Positions 34,641 through 43,962 are shown, counted from the first letter of the stretch. The stretch is 64,000 nt of DNA from Frankia nepalensis (GCF_016786325.1 NZ_JADWYU010000199.1:1-64000); one strand, 5' to 3'. Program-made: numbers and translations. The notes: a model not told the origin generated them from the sequence alone.

Positions 34641-35939
34641 GTGCGCGCGAGACGGCTCGCCTGTTCGCCTTCCGGCGCGTCCATGCTTTTCTGCGTCATG
34701 GCGGCGGCGGTCGTCGGGACGCTGCTCGGTTATCCGTCCCTCGTCGCGGTGGCGGCGGGCGGCGCGGCCGCCGCCATCATCGCCGCCGCCTTCGTCGTGG
34801 CCCGGCCTGTCACCGTGGACGTGACGCTCGCGGTCGTACCGGCCGTGGTCCGCCGAGGCGAGGCGACGACACTGGAGCTGCGCGCGCACGCCGCGCGCGG
34901 CGGCTCGGCCCCCTGCCGGGTCGTCGTCGCGGCACTCCCGGGTACGAGGCGGCTCGAGATCGCGACCCCCCGGCTCGCGCGCGGCGACCTGACCGCCCGG
35001 TCCATCAGCCTGCGGGCGCCGCGCCGGGGCTACCACCGCCTGGGGCCGGTCGAGGTGTCGCGAGCGGACCCACTCGGGCTCCTGCGCACCAGGAGAACGC
35101 TCGGAGAGCCGACGGCGCTGCGGGTATGGCCACGCGAGGTGGCGCTCGCGCCGCTGGGCCCGCCCGACGCCCGGCACCTGGACGGGTCCGTCGCGCGCGA
35201 GCTGCCGGACGGCGTCGTGACGGTCGACCGGCTGCGCGAGTACCGTCCCGGCGACGACGCGCGGCGCATTCACTGGCCGTCGCTCGCGCGGACCACGAAG
35301 CTGATGGTCAAGACCTTCGTCGACCCGGCGGTCTCGGCCTGCGTCGTCGGGCTCGACACGTCGCCGTCCGCCTACGGGGCGTCGAGTCGGCGTTGGTGGG
35401 CGGGCACCCGGGGTGCCCGCGAGGCCGTCGCGGACCGGTTCGAGCGGGCGGTCGACGTCGCCGCCTCGGTGGTGGTCGGGCACCTGGCCGGCGGCTGCCC
35501 GGTGCGGCTGTACGCGGACGGCGAGTTGCTGTGGCCCGCGCCGGGGACGCCCGAGACGCCGTGGACGGCGCGCGACGTGCTCAGCGAGGTGCGGCTCGCC
35601 GCTCGGCGGGCGCCGCGACCGGGGGCGGCCGTGCCTCCGGACGCCCGGGGCAGCGCGCTGATCGTCGTCACCGGCCCGCACGGGGCGGGCTCCCTCCCGG
35701 ACGACCGCCCCCACGCCGGCCAGTTCGCGCGCGCGCTCACGCTCCAGGTGACAGGCCCCGGCCGGGCCCGCCGGACCGGCGGCCCCGGGGGACGGCGCCG
35801 GCCCTGGACGCGGCGCGCAGCCGGCGGGCCGAGCGTCCCGGCCGGCGGCCGGTTCGCCGAGACAGTCGAGATAGCCGACGCCGAGAGCCTGGAACTGATC
35901 TGGCCCGAGCTCGCGCGCGAAGAGCGGCCGCGCCGGTGA
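34641..35939 (+). CDS. DUF58-domain membrane protein
   Basis: Protein of 432 aa. Two N-terminal membrane helices (about residues 15-53) precede the DUF58 signature LREYRPGDDARRIHWPSLARTT-KLMVK region (about 198-225) and a von Willebrand-like domain. GTG at 34641 follows GGGGGAAGA; an ATG at 34683 is an alternative. It is first in the classical actinobacterial set DUF58, transglutaminase-like, MoxR, a chaperone-type complex thought to mature membrane or metal-binding proteins. The stop overlaps the next start (GTGA). Confidence 0.88.
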   Translation: MRARRLACSPSGASMLFCVMAAAVVGTLLGYPSLVAVAAGGAAAAIIAAAFVVARPVTVDVTLAVVPAVVRRGEATTLELRAHAARGGSAPCRVVVAALPGTRRLEIATPRLARGDLTARSISLRAPRRGYHRLGPVEVSRADPLGLLRTRRTLGEPTALRVWPREVALAPLGPPDARHLDGSVARELPDGVVTVDRLREYRPGDDARRIHWPSLARTTKLMVKTFVDPAVSACVVGLDTSPSAYGASSRRWWAGTRGAREAVADRFERAVDVAASVVVGHLAGGCPVRLYADGELLWPAPGTPETPWTARDVLSEVRLAARRAPRPGAAVPPDARGSALIVVTGPHGAGSLPDDRPHAGQFARALTLQVTGPGRARRTGGPGGRRRPWTRRAAGGPSVPAGGRFAETVEIADAESLELIWPELAREERPRR

Positions 35940-38419
35940 AGACAACGCGGACGCCGCCGGGCGGGGATACCGGCGCCGCGCGGCGGCGGGGCGACGGCGC
36001 GCCGGGACGCTGGCCGACGGGGACGCAGGCGTTCTGCCAGGCCGTCGTCGCCGCGTCGGTCGGGGTCTGCGTCGTCGTCTCCTTCTGGCCGGCGGTCGAC
36101 GGCCAAGGACTCATCGTGGCCGTCGGCGTCTGTTCCGCGGCCCCCGCGGCGCTGGCCGCCGTCTGCCACCGCCTGCGCTGGGGGGTCGGCCCGGCCGCGC
36201 TGGTGTCACTGCTGGGCTTCGCGCTGACGGGCCTCGGCCTGCTGATCGGCCGGGCCGGCGTCGGCGGCGGTGTCGTCGACGAGCTCTCGGCTGTTCCCAG
36301 TGGGGTGACCGACGGGGGGACCCGCCTGCTGGAGTACCTGCCACCGGCCCCCGACCACACCTATGTGCTGATCCTGCCGGCGCTGCTGGCCTGGCTCGCC
36401 GCCTGGACCGGGGCCGAGCTGGCGCTGCGCACCGGCCGCGGCCCGCTGCCGGCCCTCCCGTCCCTGTCGGCGTGGGTGCTCGCGCTCGCGCTGTCGACAC
36501 CCGGCGACGACCGGCACCTTCTGTCGGGCGCGGCCGTGGTGGGGGCCGTGGCCCTGCTCGCGGTCGCGCGGCGCGAGCCCGGCGCGCGACCGGCCGGGGC
36601 GGCCGGGGCCGACAGCGGCTGGCACGGGGTGCGCGCGTCGAGCGCCGCGGGCGATGCCACGGCAGCCGGGACATCCGCGCGGCGAGCGGCCCGTGGCCTG
36701 TCACGGCTCCCGTCCTTCGTCGTCGGCAGGGCGCTTCCGCTGGTGGTGGTCGCCGCTGTGACCGCCGTGGCGCTGACGGCCGGCGGCGCCGCCCGCGATC
36801 CGCTCGGCGACGCCCACGACATCCGGGACCGCGTCCGGCCGCGGCCGCTCGACCTGAACTTCGACGTGCTCGGCGCCTACGACCAGTGGCGCGCCGCCCC
36901 CGACAGCCGGCTGTTCACCGCTGACCCGTCCGGCGGCCGGTGGTGGCGGCTGGCGACGCTCGACAGCTTCGACGGTGTCCGATGGGCACCGGCCGGGTCG
37001 TTCCGCAGGATGGGGCGCCACGTCGACCCGCCCGGCCTCGCGCCGCGGCGGGACACGACCGTGCGGGTGGCGGTCGACCTGATCGACCTCGGCGGCGTGT
37101 TCCTGCCCACCCTCGACCAGGCGACCGAGATCCGCGGCCTGGAAGTCTGGATGGACCCGGACGTGGGCCTGCTCGTCCGCGACGACGCCGAGCCCGGCCC
37201 CGGCGGCGGCTACACCGTGACGGCGAAGGTCGCCCGGCCGCTGGGAACCACCGCGGCCCCGGTGCATCCCGCCGGGGGTGACCCGAAGCGCGCGGACACG
37301 GGGTACATCCCCCCGGGTTGCGCGCGGGCCGCGGCGTCCCTGGTGAGCGCCGCCGGGGCGACGTTCGCCGGCCGGGGCGACGCCGACTCCGTCAGGGAGT
37401 GGGCGCTGGGGCTCAGCGACCGGATCGCCGCCCTGCTGAGCCCGGTGCCCGACGCCCCCGCCGCACCGGCGCCGGCCACCGCGGCACCGGCGGCGGCGAC
37501 GCCAGCCGTGGCGGTGCCCACGCCGGCCACGGCGGCTGCCGGTGGCCGTTATGGCTGCGCCGCGCTGACCGCCGTCGCGCTGGACGGCGCCACCGCGAGT
37601 CAGGGACAGGCCGTGGCCGCGTTCGTGCTGGCCGCCCGCGCCGCGGGGCTGCCGGCGAGGATCGCCGTCGGGTTCACGCCGACCGGGGACCGGGACGAGG
37701 ACGAGGGGGCGCGCGCCGGCGGGCGAGACACGGTCACGGGCCGGGACGCCCGGCTGTGGGCCGAGATCTACGTCTCCGGGACGGGATGGCTACCGTTCTT
37801 CGTCGGCACGTCGGAGCGGTCCGAGATAACGACCAACGAAGCGGCCGGAGGCCGCCTCCCCGAGGAGCCGCCGCTGACCGGCGGCGGTGGGCCCGCGCCC
37901 GGCCGGCTGCCGACGGCGACGCCCCCGGTCCGGGTCGAGGATCCGGCGGTCGGCGCGGCGCTGTCGGTGTCCCGTGATGTGCTGTCCGTCCTCGTGCCGT
38001 TGTTCCTGCTCGTCCTGCTCGCCATGTTCCTGATCGTGATGTGGCGCGTTCTGCGGCGGCGGGCGCAGGCACGCCAGGCCGCGCGGGAACGGGAACGGGC
38101 GGCCGTCGCCCCCAGCCCCGCGGATCGGGTGCTGGCCGGCTGGTACGGGTCACTCGACGCGCTGGCGGCCGTCGAGCCGTCCGCCGTCGACGCGCCGTCG
38201 ACCGCCGCCGACGCCGTGCGGCGAGCCGAGTCTGTCCTCCCGCCGGCCGCCGGCGAGCTGCACGCGCTGCGCGTCGCCGCGGGCCAGATCCTCTACGCCG
38301 GGCTGACCGATGTCACCGCGGCGCAGGCGCTGCGCGCGGAGCAGTACCGGAGCCACTTCGCGACCGCCGCGCGCCAGGCGGCCACGCCGAGCGCGGCCAG
38401 AGACCCAACACAGCACTGA
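35936..38419 (+). CDS. transglutaminase-like membrane protein (TgpA-type), probably catalytically degenerate
   Basis: Protein of 827 aa. About five N-terminal helices (residues 35-215), a further helix near 270, then an extracellular region, a transglutaminase-like core (AARAAGLPARIAVGFTP, ARLWAEIYVSGTGWLPF), a C-terminal helix (SVLVPLFLLVLLAMFLIVMW) and a cytosolic tail. In active relatives the core has a Cys about 15-18 residues before GLPAR and a His in D-A-H-A-W; here the first is not visible at that place and the second reads DARLW. The protein may be a structural scaffold. Start is GTG at 35936, overlapping DUF58. Confidence 0.82.
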   Translation: MKTTRTPPGGDTGAARRRGDGAPGRWPTGTQAFCQAVVAASVGVCVVVSFWPAVDGQGLIVAVGVCSAAPAALAAVCHRLRWGVGPAALVSLLGFALTGLGLLIGRAGVGGGVVDELSAVPSGVTDGGTRLLEYLPPAPDHTYVLILPALLAWLAAWTGAELALRTGRGPLPALPSLSAWVLALALSTPGDDRHLLSGAAVVGAVALLAVARREPGARPAGAAGADSGWHGVRASSAAGDATAAGTSARRAARGLSRLPSFVVGRALPLVVVAAVTAVALTAGGAARDPLGDAHDIRDRVRPRPLDLNFDVLGAYDQWRAAPDSRLFTADPSGGRWWRLATLDSFDGVRWAPAGSFRRMGRHVDPPGLAPRRDTTVRVAVDLIDLGGVFLPTLDQATEIRGLEVWMDPDVGLLVRDDAEPGPGGGYTVTAKVARPLGTTAAPVHPAGGDPKRADTGYIPPGCARAAASLVSAAGATFAGRGDADSVREWALGLSDRIAALLSPVPDAPAAPAPATAAPAAATPAVAVPTPATAAAGGRYGCAALTAVALDGATASQGQAVAAFVLAARAAGLPARIAVGFTPTGDRDEDEGARAGGRDTVTGRDARLWAEIYVSGTGWLPFFVGTSERSEITTNEAAGGRLPEEPPLTGGGGPAPGRLPTATPPVRVEDPAVGAALSVSRDVLSVLVPLFLLVLLAMFLIVMWRVLRRRAQARQAARERERAAVAPSPADRVLAGWYGSLDALAAVEPSAVDAPSTAADAVRRAESVLPPAAGELHALRVAAGQILYAGLTDVTAAQALRAEQYRSHFATAARQAATPSAARDPTQH

Positions 38420-38432
38420 CGGGGGACACACC

Positions 38433-39596
38433 ATGGACGTCGAGGGGTTCGCGGCGGACGTCGCGCTGGTCGCCGAGAACGTCAGGCGGGTCGTCCGCGG
38501 GAAGGACGCCGCCGTCGACCTCGCGCTGATCTGCCTGTTCGCCGGCGGGCACCTGCTGGTCGAGGACCGGCCGGGGGTCGGCAAGACGCTGCTCGCGCGG
38601 TCCATCGCCGCGTCGTTGCGCGCCGACATGAAACGCATCCAGTTCACTCCCGACCTGCAGCCGACGGACGTCACCGGAATGACCGTGTACGACCAGTCGG
38701 CCACGGCGGCAGCCGACCGGTTCCCCTTCCACAAGGGGCCGCTGTTCACCAACGTCGTCCTCGCCGACGAGATCAACCGGGCCTCGCCGCGCACCCAGGC
38801 CGCGCTGCTCGAGGCGATGGAGGAACGCCAGGTCAGCTTCGACGGCCAGACCCACCCCCTGCCGGACGAGAAACGGTCCGGGCCGTTCTTCGTCGTCGCC
38901 ACCCAGAACCCGCTGGACGCCGCGGGAACCTACCCCCTGCCGGACGCGCAGCTGGACCGGTTCCTCATGCGGCTGTCGATGGGGTATCCGGCCGAGGCCG
39001 ACGAGCTGCGGATCCTGCGCGACGACGCCGCCGGAGCCGGGCCGGACGACCTGTCGCCCGTGCTGGACGGCCCGCGCGTCCTGGAGATGATCGACTGGGC
39101 CCGGGCTGGCGTTACGGCCTCGGACCTTGTCTACCGCCGCGCGCTCGAGATCGTCGACAAGACCCGCAAGCTCGCGGAGGGCACGGAGCTGCCGGACGGC
39201 TGGCGGGGCGAGCGGATCACCGCCTCGATGCCCGGGCCCTGGCTGCGGTGCGGGGCCAGCCCGCGGGCGGCCGTGGCCCTGATGCGCGCCGCCCGGGTCG
39301 CCGCCGCCTGCCGCGTCGACGAGCCCCCGAAGGCCGGGACGGCCCCCGGCCCGGAGCCGATCGTCGCGCCCGCCGATGTCCGCAGGGTCGTCGAGCCCTG
39401 TGACCTCACGAAGGTCGCGGTCGCGGTGCTCGCGCATCGGCTCCAGCTCGCGCCGGTGCTGCTCAGAAGCGGGGTGACCAGCGAGGACGTCGTGAACGAC
39501 GTGCTGCGCAGCATTCCCGGCGCGCGCGACCAGGCCCCGCCACCGGCGGCGCCGCCAGCGCGCGACCGGGGCCGGAGCCGGGGCCGGTCGAGGTGA
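38433..39596 (+). CDS. MoxR-family AAA+ ATPase
   Basis: Protein of 387 aa. Walker A RPGVGKTLLA (about residues 47-56), Walker B LADEINRASPRTQAALLEAMEE and sensor ATQNP are typical MoxR. It acts with DUF58 proteins as a chaperone-like complex. ATG at 38433 follows GGGGGA. The C-terminal 25 residues are Arg/Pro/Ala-rich, and the stop overlaps the next start (GTGA). Confidence 0.95.
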   Translation: MDVEGFAADVALVAENVRRVVRGKDAAVDLALICLFAGGHLLVEDRPGVGKTLLARSIAASLRADMKRIQFTPDLQPTDVTGMTVYDQSATAAADRFPFHKGPLFTNVVLADEINRASPRTQAALLEAMEERQVSFDGQTHPLPDEKRSGPFFVVATQNPLDAAGTYPLPDAQLDRFLMRLSMGYPAEADELRILRDDAAGAGPDDLSPVLDGPRVLEMIDWARAGVTASDLVYRRALEIVDKTRKLAEGTELPDGWRGERITASMPGPWLRCGASPRAAVALMRAARVAAACRVDEPPKAGTAPGPEPIVAPADVRRVVEPCDLTKVAVAVLAHRLQLAPVLLRSGVTSEDVVNDVLRSIPGARDQAPPPAAPPARDRGRSRGRSR

Positions 39597-40651
39597 GCGG
39601 CCGGCCTGGGGTGGCGCGGGCCGCCGCGCTGGCCACGATCTGCCCGCTCGTGGTGACCGCGGCACTGGTGGCCGCCGTGACCCGGACGGACTCGACGACG
39701 ATGACCCGGACCGACGTGCCACGGGCACTGCCCGTGGCGGTCGCGCAGACGACGCCGGCGCCCTCGGCCTTCCCCTCCGCGTCGGCGTCCCCGCCGCCGG
39801 CGCTGACCGCGTCCGCGCCCCCGCCCACCGGCCCGGCCGGATCGACCGGGCCGACCTCCACCCCCGCGGCCTCGGCCGTGGCACCCACCCCCGCGCCGCC
39901 GCCGTCGACGCCGCCTCGGCGGACGGCCCCGGCCCCGGCGCCGGAGGGCTCGCTCGCCCCATCCGCGTCGCCGCTACCGGGTCTTCCCCCGTCGAGCCCG
40001 ATCAGCGCGGCGCCGTCGGCCGCCGGCCAGCCACCCCCGGCCGCGCCGACGCTGAACCCCACCACGGCCCCGCCCGAGACGGCGCAGCCGGCGGGCCAGC
40101 CGGGTCCGGGGAACGGGGACACGACGGGGGAGGCCACCGGCCCTCCGCCGCCCTCCGGCGCGCCGCCCTCCGGCGCGCCGTCCTCCGCCGCGCCGACCGG
40201 CGCCGAGCCAGGGACCGTCCCACCGCCCTCGAACCAGCCGCCGTCGCCGCCCGCGGGGCCGCCCTCACCTGTCTCCACGCCGTCGCCGTCGGCCAGCCCG
40301 ACGACGGCGCCGAGCACGGCACCGACCTCGACACAGGAGCCCAGCCCGACCACCGGCCCGTCCCCGGTGCCCGAGCCGACGGCGACGCCTTCCGAGGAGC
40401 CGGAGCTCACCGACCTCGGCGGGTTCAGCGGCGACCGCAGCCTCTCGGCCTACTGCCAGTCACTCGGATTCGCCGACGCGGTCCCGACCCAGGGGCTGGA
40501 CGGCCCGGCCGAGGGCAACTGGAGATGCTGGACCGACGAGGCGAACAACCAGCCGATCAACTTCGGCGCCGCCTGTGGCTGGGCCTACGCCGGCAGCGTC
40601 CGAGCCGCCTCACCGAGCGGACGCGCCTACGGCTGGCGCTGCTACGGATAG
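39593..40651 (+). CDS. proline-rich secreted protein with C-terminal four-cysteine domain
   Basis: Protein of 352 aa. A signal-like helix (ALATICPLVVTAALVAAV) is followed by about 240 residues of Pro/Ala/Ser/Thr, then an 80-residue domain with four Cys: YCQSLGF, NWRCW, GAACGWAY, GWRCYG. The same domain ends the convergent EAD protein (40779-42044). GTG at 39593 overlaps the MoxR stop, so it is translated with that operon. A role outside the cell as a wall-spanning stalk with a compact disulfide tip is inferred; it may be a client of the MoxR complex. Confidence 0.8.
   Translation: MSGRPGVARAAALATICPLVVTAALVAAVTRTDSTTMTRTDVPRALPVAVAQTTPAPSAFPSASASPPPALTASAPPPTGPAGSTGPTSTPAASAVAPTPAPPPSTPPRRTAPAPAPEGSLAPSASPLPGLPPSSPISAAPSAAGQPPPAAPTLNPTTAPPETAQPAGQPGPGNGDTTGEATGPPPPSGAPPSGAPSSAAPTGAEPGTVPPPSNQPPSPPAGPPSPVSTPSPSASPTTAPSTAPTSTQEPSPTTGPSPVPEPTATPSEEPELTDLGGFSGDRSLSAYCQSLGFADAVPTQGLDGPAEGNWRCWTDEANNQPINFGAACGWAYAGSVRAASPSGRAYGWRCYG
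40148..40192 (+). repeat. 15-bp in-frame repeat in the proline-rich gene, three units
   Basis: CCGCCCTCCGGCGCG occurs at 40148-40162 and 40163-40177, with a variant at 40178-40192. It encodes PPSGA units and shows how the stalk may lengthen. Confidence 0.8.
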
Positions 40652-40694
40652 CGCGTTGGGCACGCGCGGGGCCGGACCCGCCCGGGCGTCGCCG

Positions 40695-40726
40695 CCACCG
40701 GCCACGCCCGCCGGCGCGGCCGGTGG
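40695..40726. terminator. hairpin between convergent genes
   Basis: CCACCGGCC (40695-40703) pairs perfectly with GGCCGGTGG (40718-40726) around a GC-rich loop. It lies between the stops of two converging genes, where a two-way terminator would be. No T-run follows, as is common in very GC-rich actinobacteria. Confidence 0.5.
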
Positions 40727-40750
40727 CCGGCCAGCCCAGGCCCGTCCCGG

Positions 40751-40788
40751 CCCGGCGCGTCACTCCAGGCCCGGCGGGTCACTCCAGG
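40751..40788. repeat. 19-bp tandem duplication across a stop codon
   Basis: CCCGGCGCGTCACTCCAGG (40751-40769) is followed at once by CCCGGCGGGTCACTCCAGG (40770-40788), differing at one base. The second unit contains the stop of the EAD gene (TCA at 40779-40781, read on the minus strand). Confidence 0.75.
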
Positions 40789-42044
40789 GCGTAGCACTTC
40801 CAGCTCTGGGCGTCGTTCTCGTCGTCCGGCCTCGCGTCGGCGATGGGCAGGTCCGGGTGGGCCCACTGGCACGCCTGCACCATGTTGATCGCGGGGTCGC
40901 CGTCGTTGACGGCGGGGTCGCCGTTGCGTTCGCAGCGCCAGGTGTCCCAGGCGACCTGGTACCCCTGGGCCGGATAGGCTTTCTGGTCGCCCAGCCACTG
41001 GCAGAAGTGGTCGAGGTCCCTGTCCCCGGTCGGCCCGCTCACCGGTCGCAGCCGCGGGGACGTGGCGTCGGGCCCGCGGGTTATCCGCACCGAATCGACG
41101 ACGCGCATGTCCGCCGACATCTGGTTGCTCGCGATCCCCACGACCGCGTCGGACGCCCCCTGCCGCCGGTAGTAGTCGTCGATGGCGGCGAGCCCGGCCG
41201 GGGTCAGCGCGACGAGGCTCAGCTCACGGGACGTCCCGTCGTTCGCACCCCCGCCGACATAGATGACGCCCTTCCAGCTCCCGTCCGGCTCCACGACGAG
41301 CGGGTGCCAGGGGTAGTACGTACCCAGGTCGACGACCAGCATCATCAGCATCAGCCCATGACCGGTCTGGAGGCCTCGCGAGGTGCCGGACGCCTGGATC
41401 CAAGGCCCCACGGCCGCGCCGTCCGCGGGCGAGGTGATCGAGTCCTGGACTCCCGACGCCGCTGTGCCGCCCTCGCCGCCGGTTGTGCTGGTCGGCGGCC
41501 CCCCCACCGGCGGCCCGCTGGGTGACGGCGCTCCGGTGGACGGCCCGCCCGTCCGCGGGCCGGGGTCAGGCCCCTCCCTCGTGTTGAACACCGTCACGAG
41601 AACGATGACGCTCACCAGGACCACCACGGCCCCCGCCAGCCAGCGACCGCGCGGATGCTCCCAGCTCCAGTGCTTCATCTGCTTCGGCGAGGTCGGGTTC
41701 GGATCGGCCTGGTAGGGCGAGCTGGGCCGATCCGCCTCTTCGGCGTCCTCGGCCTGGCTGGTCGGCACCGTCAGATGTCGGCTGGCGCCGGCGCCGCCGT
41801 CTCCGAAGACAGTGTTATGTGGATACCGACGTCTTACGGCCTGCCGGATGGCGTCGGCACCGTTCGGCAGCAGACCCTTGCCGAGCTCCCTGTTCACCTC
41901 GCCCCAGTACATGAGAGCGCTCAGGGCTCCCAGACCGCCGGGGGCTTGGCCGGGAGTCAGCCCGATCTGGTCAAGAAGGGCTCGAATCTCTTCCGGACGG
42001 CTGAACGTTTCGGCGAGCTCCGCGACCTCCTGTTCGGTCAGCAT
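40779..42044 (-). CDS. EAD-type membrane protein with extracellular sensor region
   Basis: Protein of 421 aa. Residues 1-80 (LTEQEVAELAETFSRPEEIR ... RRRYPHNTVF) match effector-associated domain 1, an adaptor of bacterial conflict and programmed-death systems. A linker, one membrane helix (about 134-154, LAGAVVVLVSVIVLVTVF) and a Pro/Gly stalk follow. A beta-rich domain starts at SITSPADGAAVG (about 205-325), and a four-Cys domain ends the protein (FCQWLG, TWRCE, QACQWAH, SWKCY). The EAD is therefore cytosolic and the rest outside. It may pass an outside signal to an effector with a matching EAD elsewhere; no effector is adjacent. Confidence 0.8.
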   Translation of the reverse strand: MLTEQEVAELAETFSRPEEIRALLDQIGLTPGQAPGGLGALSALMYWGEVNRELGKGLLPNGADAIRQAVRRRYPHNTVFGDGGAGASRHLTVPTSQAEDAEEADRPSSPYQADPNPTSPKQMKHWSWEHPRGRWLAGAVVVLVSVIVLVTVFNTREGPDPGPRTGGPSTGAPSPSGPPVGGPPTSTTGGEGGTAASGVQDSITSPADGAAVGPWIQASGTSRGLQTGHGLMLMMLVVDLGTYYPWHPLVVEPDGSWKGVIYVGGGANDGTSRELSLVALTPAGLAAIDDYYRRQGASDAVVGIASNQMSADMRVVDSVRITRGPDATSPRLRPVSGPTGDRDLDHFCQWLGDQKAYPAQGYQVAWDTWRCERNGDPAVNDGDPAINMVQACQWAHPDLPIADARPDDENDAQSWKCYALE

Positions 42045-42751
42045 GTCAACGAGCCGTCACCAGAATTGACGGCGGTAATCGCCGGCCAGGTGTACCGCGC
42101 TATGCCACGCGCTATGCCCCGCACCATGTCCCCCGCTTGCACGACGACAGCGTGACACATCCCGCTGTCGTCTTGGATGGCAGCGTGCCGGACCAGAACC
42201 GAGGCGATGGTCAGGCACGCTGGCTGTCAGCGGCCAGCCTGTCCTCGCGGAGATCGGCGACCTCCACGTCGTACCAGACTTTGATCATTTGCCGGCCTTA
42301 CCCGGCTGTCACGCTCCAATGCGTTGAGAGGCATCGCGCTCCCTGTTCGGTCTCCTGGAGGCCCGAAAGCGTCCCGGAGCCGGGCGGGGATCGGACCTGA
42401 GCCCGGGGCGCGATGGTCCCCGGTTCCTGTCTCGGGTGGACCGTGGCGCGATGCGGTCGGTGGGGGTGCGTGGTCTGCTCCCGTCGTCGTTGTTTGGTTC
42501 GTTTGGCGAGGAGTACGCCAAACCGATCACGGCCTCCCGGGCACTCGGCCCGCCGATCGGCTGACCACGACTGTGACCTGACGCCGACGCTGGGATCGGG
42601 GGTCTCTCCCTCAGCGGGGCGCGGGTCGTCGGTCTGGCACGGACGTGTCGTTCCTGGCGGGGCACGTCTCGTCGCTGGCCACGAGCGTGTGGACGGTGCC
42701 GAGCACGGGGTGGGCCCAGCTGGGGGACCTCGTCGCCGGCGGCCGTCTCCG
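42045..42751. other. 700-bp region without a convincing gene
   Basis: No frame has family motifs. A minus-strand peptide MIKVWYDVEVADLREDRLAA (ATG near 42286) stops after 25 residues and may be a gene relic. The part next to 42044 should hold the EAD gene promoter. Confidence 0.45.
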
Positions 42752-43918
42752 TCAGCCGCCCGTTGCCTGGTCGGTCTGGGCCTCTCCGCCGCCGAACAGC
42801 AGCCCGATCTTCGCCGCGAGGTAGTCGCCCGCCGTCCATCCCGGGGTGCCCGCGCGAGCCGACGCGCACTGGCCCACGACCGGAGCGCGGTGGTCGGGGA
42901 ACTGGAAGTAGCTGAGGCTGGTCCGCGCCGGCTGCCGGCCGGGACCGGCCGGCGCGACCACGCGGTGCCAGGTGCTGTTCCACCGGTCGCCACTGGTGGC
43001 CGCGAGCAGGTCGCCCACGTTGACGACGAATCCGCCGGCTGGCACGTCGACCGGTAGCCAGGCGCCGTTCCGGAAGATCTCCAGACCGGGCTGGCCGTCG
43101 ACCGCGACCAGTGTCAGAAATCCATAGTCCGTATGCGGACCTGCTCGCCAGACGCCCGGTTTCACCGGTCCTTCGAACGATGGGTAGTGATTTACCCGCA
43201 GCCCGCCGAGCGGTCTCCGGAAGATCTCGTCGAACGCGGTCGGATCGTCGCGCAGGGCGGCTCCGCACACCCGCAGCAGCTGCCGGCCCAGCTGGTCGAC
43301 GGCGGCCCGGAACGGCTCGAGCGCCGCCCGGAACCACCACAGGTCCTGATCCGGCCACACGTCGGCGGCCGACCATCTGTCCGTGTTCGCGGGTCCGCCG
43401 TGCGGGGCCAGGCAGTAGGTCTCGGAGAGATCCGGAACGCGGGCGCCGCCCGCCGCGGCCGGGCCGCGGCCCGCGCCCGGCCCGGTCGACGCCGCCCTGG
43501 CGGCGGTCGCTGCCGGTCCGCTGGCGGCGTGCGTCGTTCCGGCGGCGCCCGGCGTTGACCTGGGCGTGACGGCCGTCGCGGCGGCCTGACTCTCGCCGCC
43601 GAGCCGGACGTAGCCGCGGCGAAGGGTCGGGTGGGCGCGCGCCCGGCTGCGCTCCTTGACCTCCTGTGGCAGCTCGAAGAACCGCGCCGAGGCGGTGATG
43701 GCGGCGGCTGTCGACGCCGCCGGAACCGTGTGGTCGACGACACAGAAGAATCCCGCGTCGCGGCAGGCGTCGTCGACCGCCGTGACGATGGAGCGGAACG
43801 CGGAACTCGACTCCCTGGTTATTCCACGCAGTGACAGTGTGGGTGCGGCGAGTCCTTTCCGCGCGGTCGGCGCGGAACTCTCCCGATCGGTCCGGCGCGG
43901 CCGGTCGATGTCTCCCAC
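42752..43918 (-). CDS. isopenicillin-N-synthase-like Fe(II)/2-oxoglutarate oxygenase (first copy)
   Basis: Protein of 388 aa. The iron ligands are visible in HTDYGFLTLV (H and D) and STWHRVV (distal H), and the 2-oxoglutarate-binding Arg in PARTSLSYF. NHYP and VNVGDLLAATSG are further family marks. Between the N-terminal domain and PDLSETYC there is an Ala/Thr-rich insert of about 55 residues. GTG at 43918 is the given start. It ends the minus-strand oxygenase/ABC module; a paralogue with a similar insert begins the module at 54347-55462. Confidence 0.88.
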   Translation of the reverse strand: MGDIDRPRRTDRESSAPTARKGLAAPTLSLRGITRESSSAFRSIVTAVDDACRDAGFFCVVDHTVPAASTAAAITASARFFELPQEVKERSRARAHPTLRRGYVRLGGESQAAATAVTPRSTPGAAGTTHAASGPAATAARAASTGPGAGRGPAAAGGARVPDLSETYCLAPHGGPANTDRWSAADVWPDQDLWWFRAALEPFRAAVDQLGRQLLRVCGAALRDDPTAFDEIFRRPLGGLRVNHYPSFEGPVKPGVWRAGPHTDYGFLTLVAVDGQPGLEIFRNGAWLPVDVPAGGFVVNVGDLLAATSGDRWNSTWHRVVAPAGPGRQPARTSLSYFQFPDHRAPVVGQCASARAGTPGWTAGDYLAAKIGLLFGGGEAQTDQATGG

Positions 43919-43947
43919 GCCACGATTCTGACATGGACCGTGTTTCA

Positions 43948-43962
43948 GATCGAATATCGATC
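43948..43962. promoter_or_regulatory. palindrome GATCGA-ATA-TCGATC before the oxygenase
   Basis: A perfect 6-3-6 inverted repeat 30-45 bp upstream of the oxygenase start, in a locally AT-rich stretch. Its position suits an operator or promoter element of that gene. It differs from the palindromes at 47882 and 55442. Confidence 0.45.

Noticed and set aside
33786-35945. 719-codon minus-strand frame over the DHFR-like and DUF58 genes
   Set aside because: Antisense to two genes with clear motifs; no recognisable protein.
42449-42570. Plus-strand peptide starting MRSVGVRGLLPSS
   Set aside because: Only about 37 codons, no ribosome site, no family recognised.
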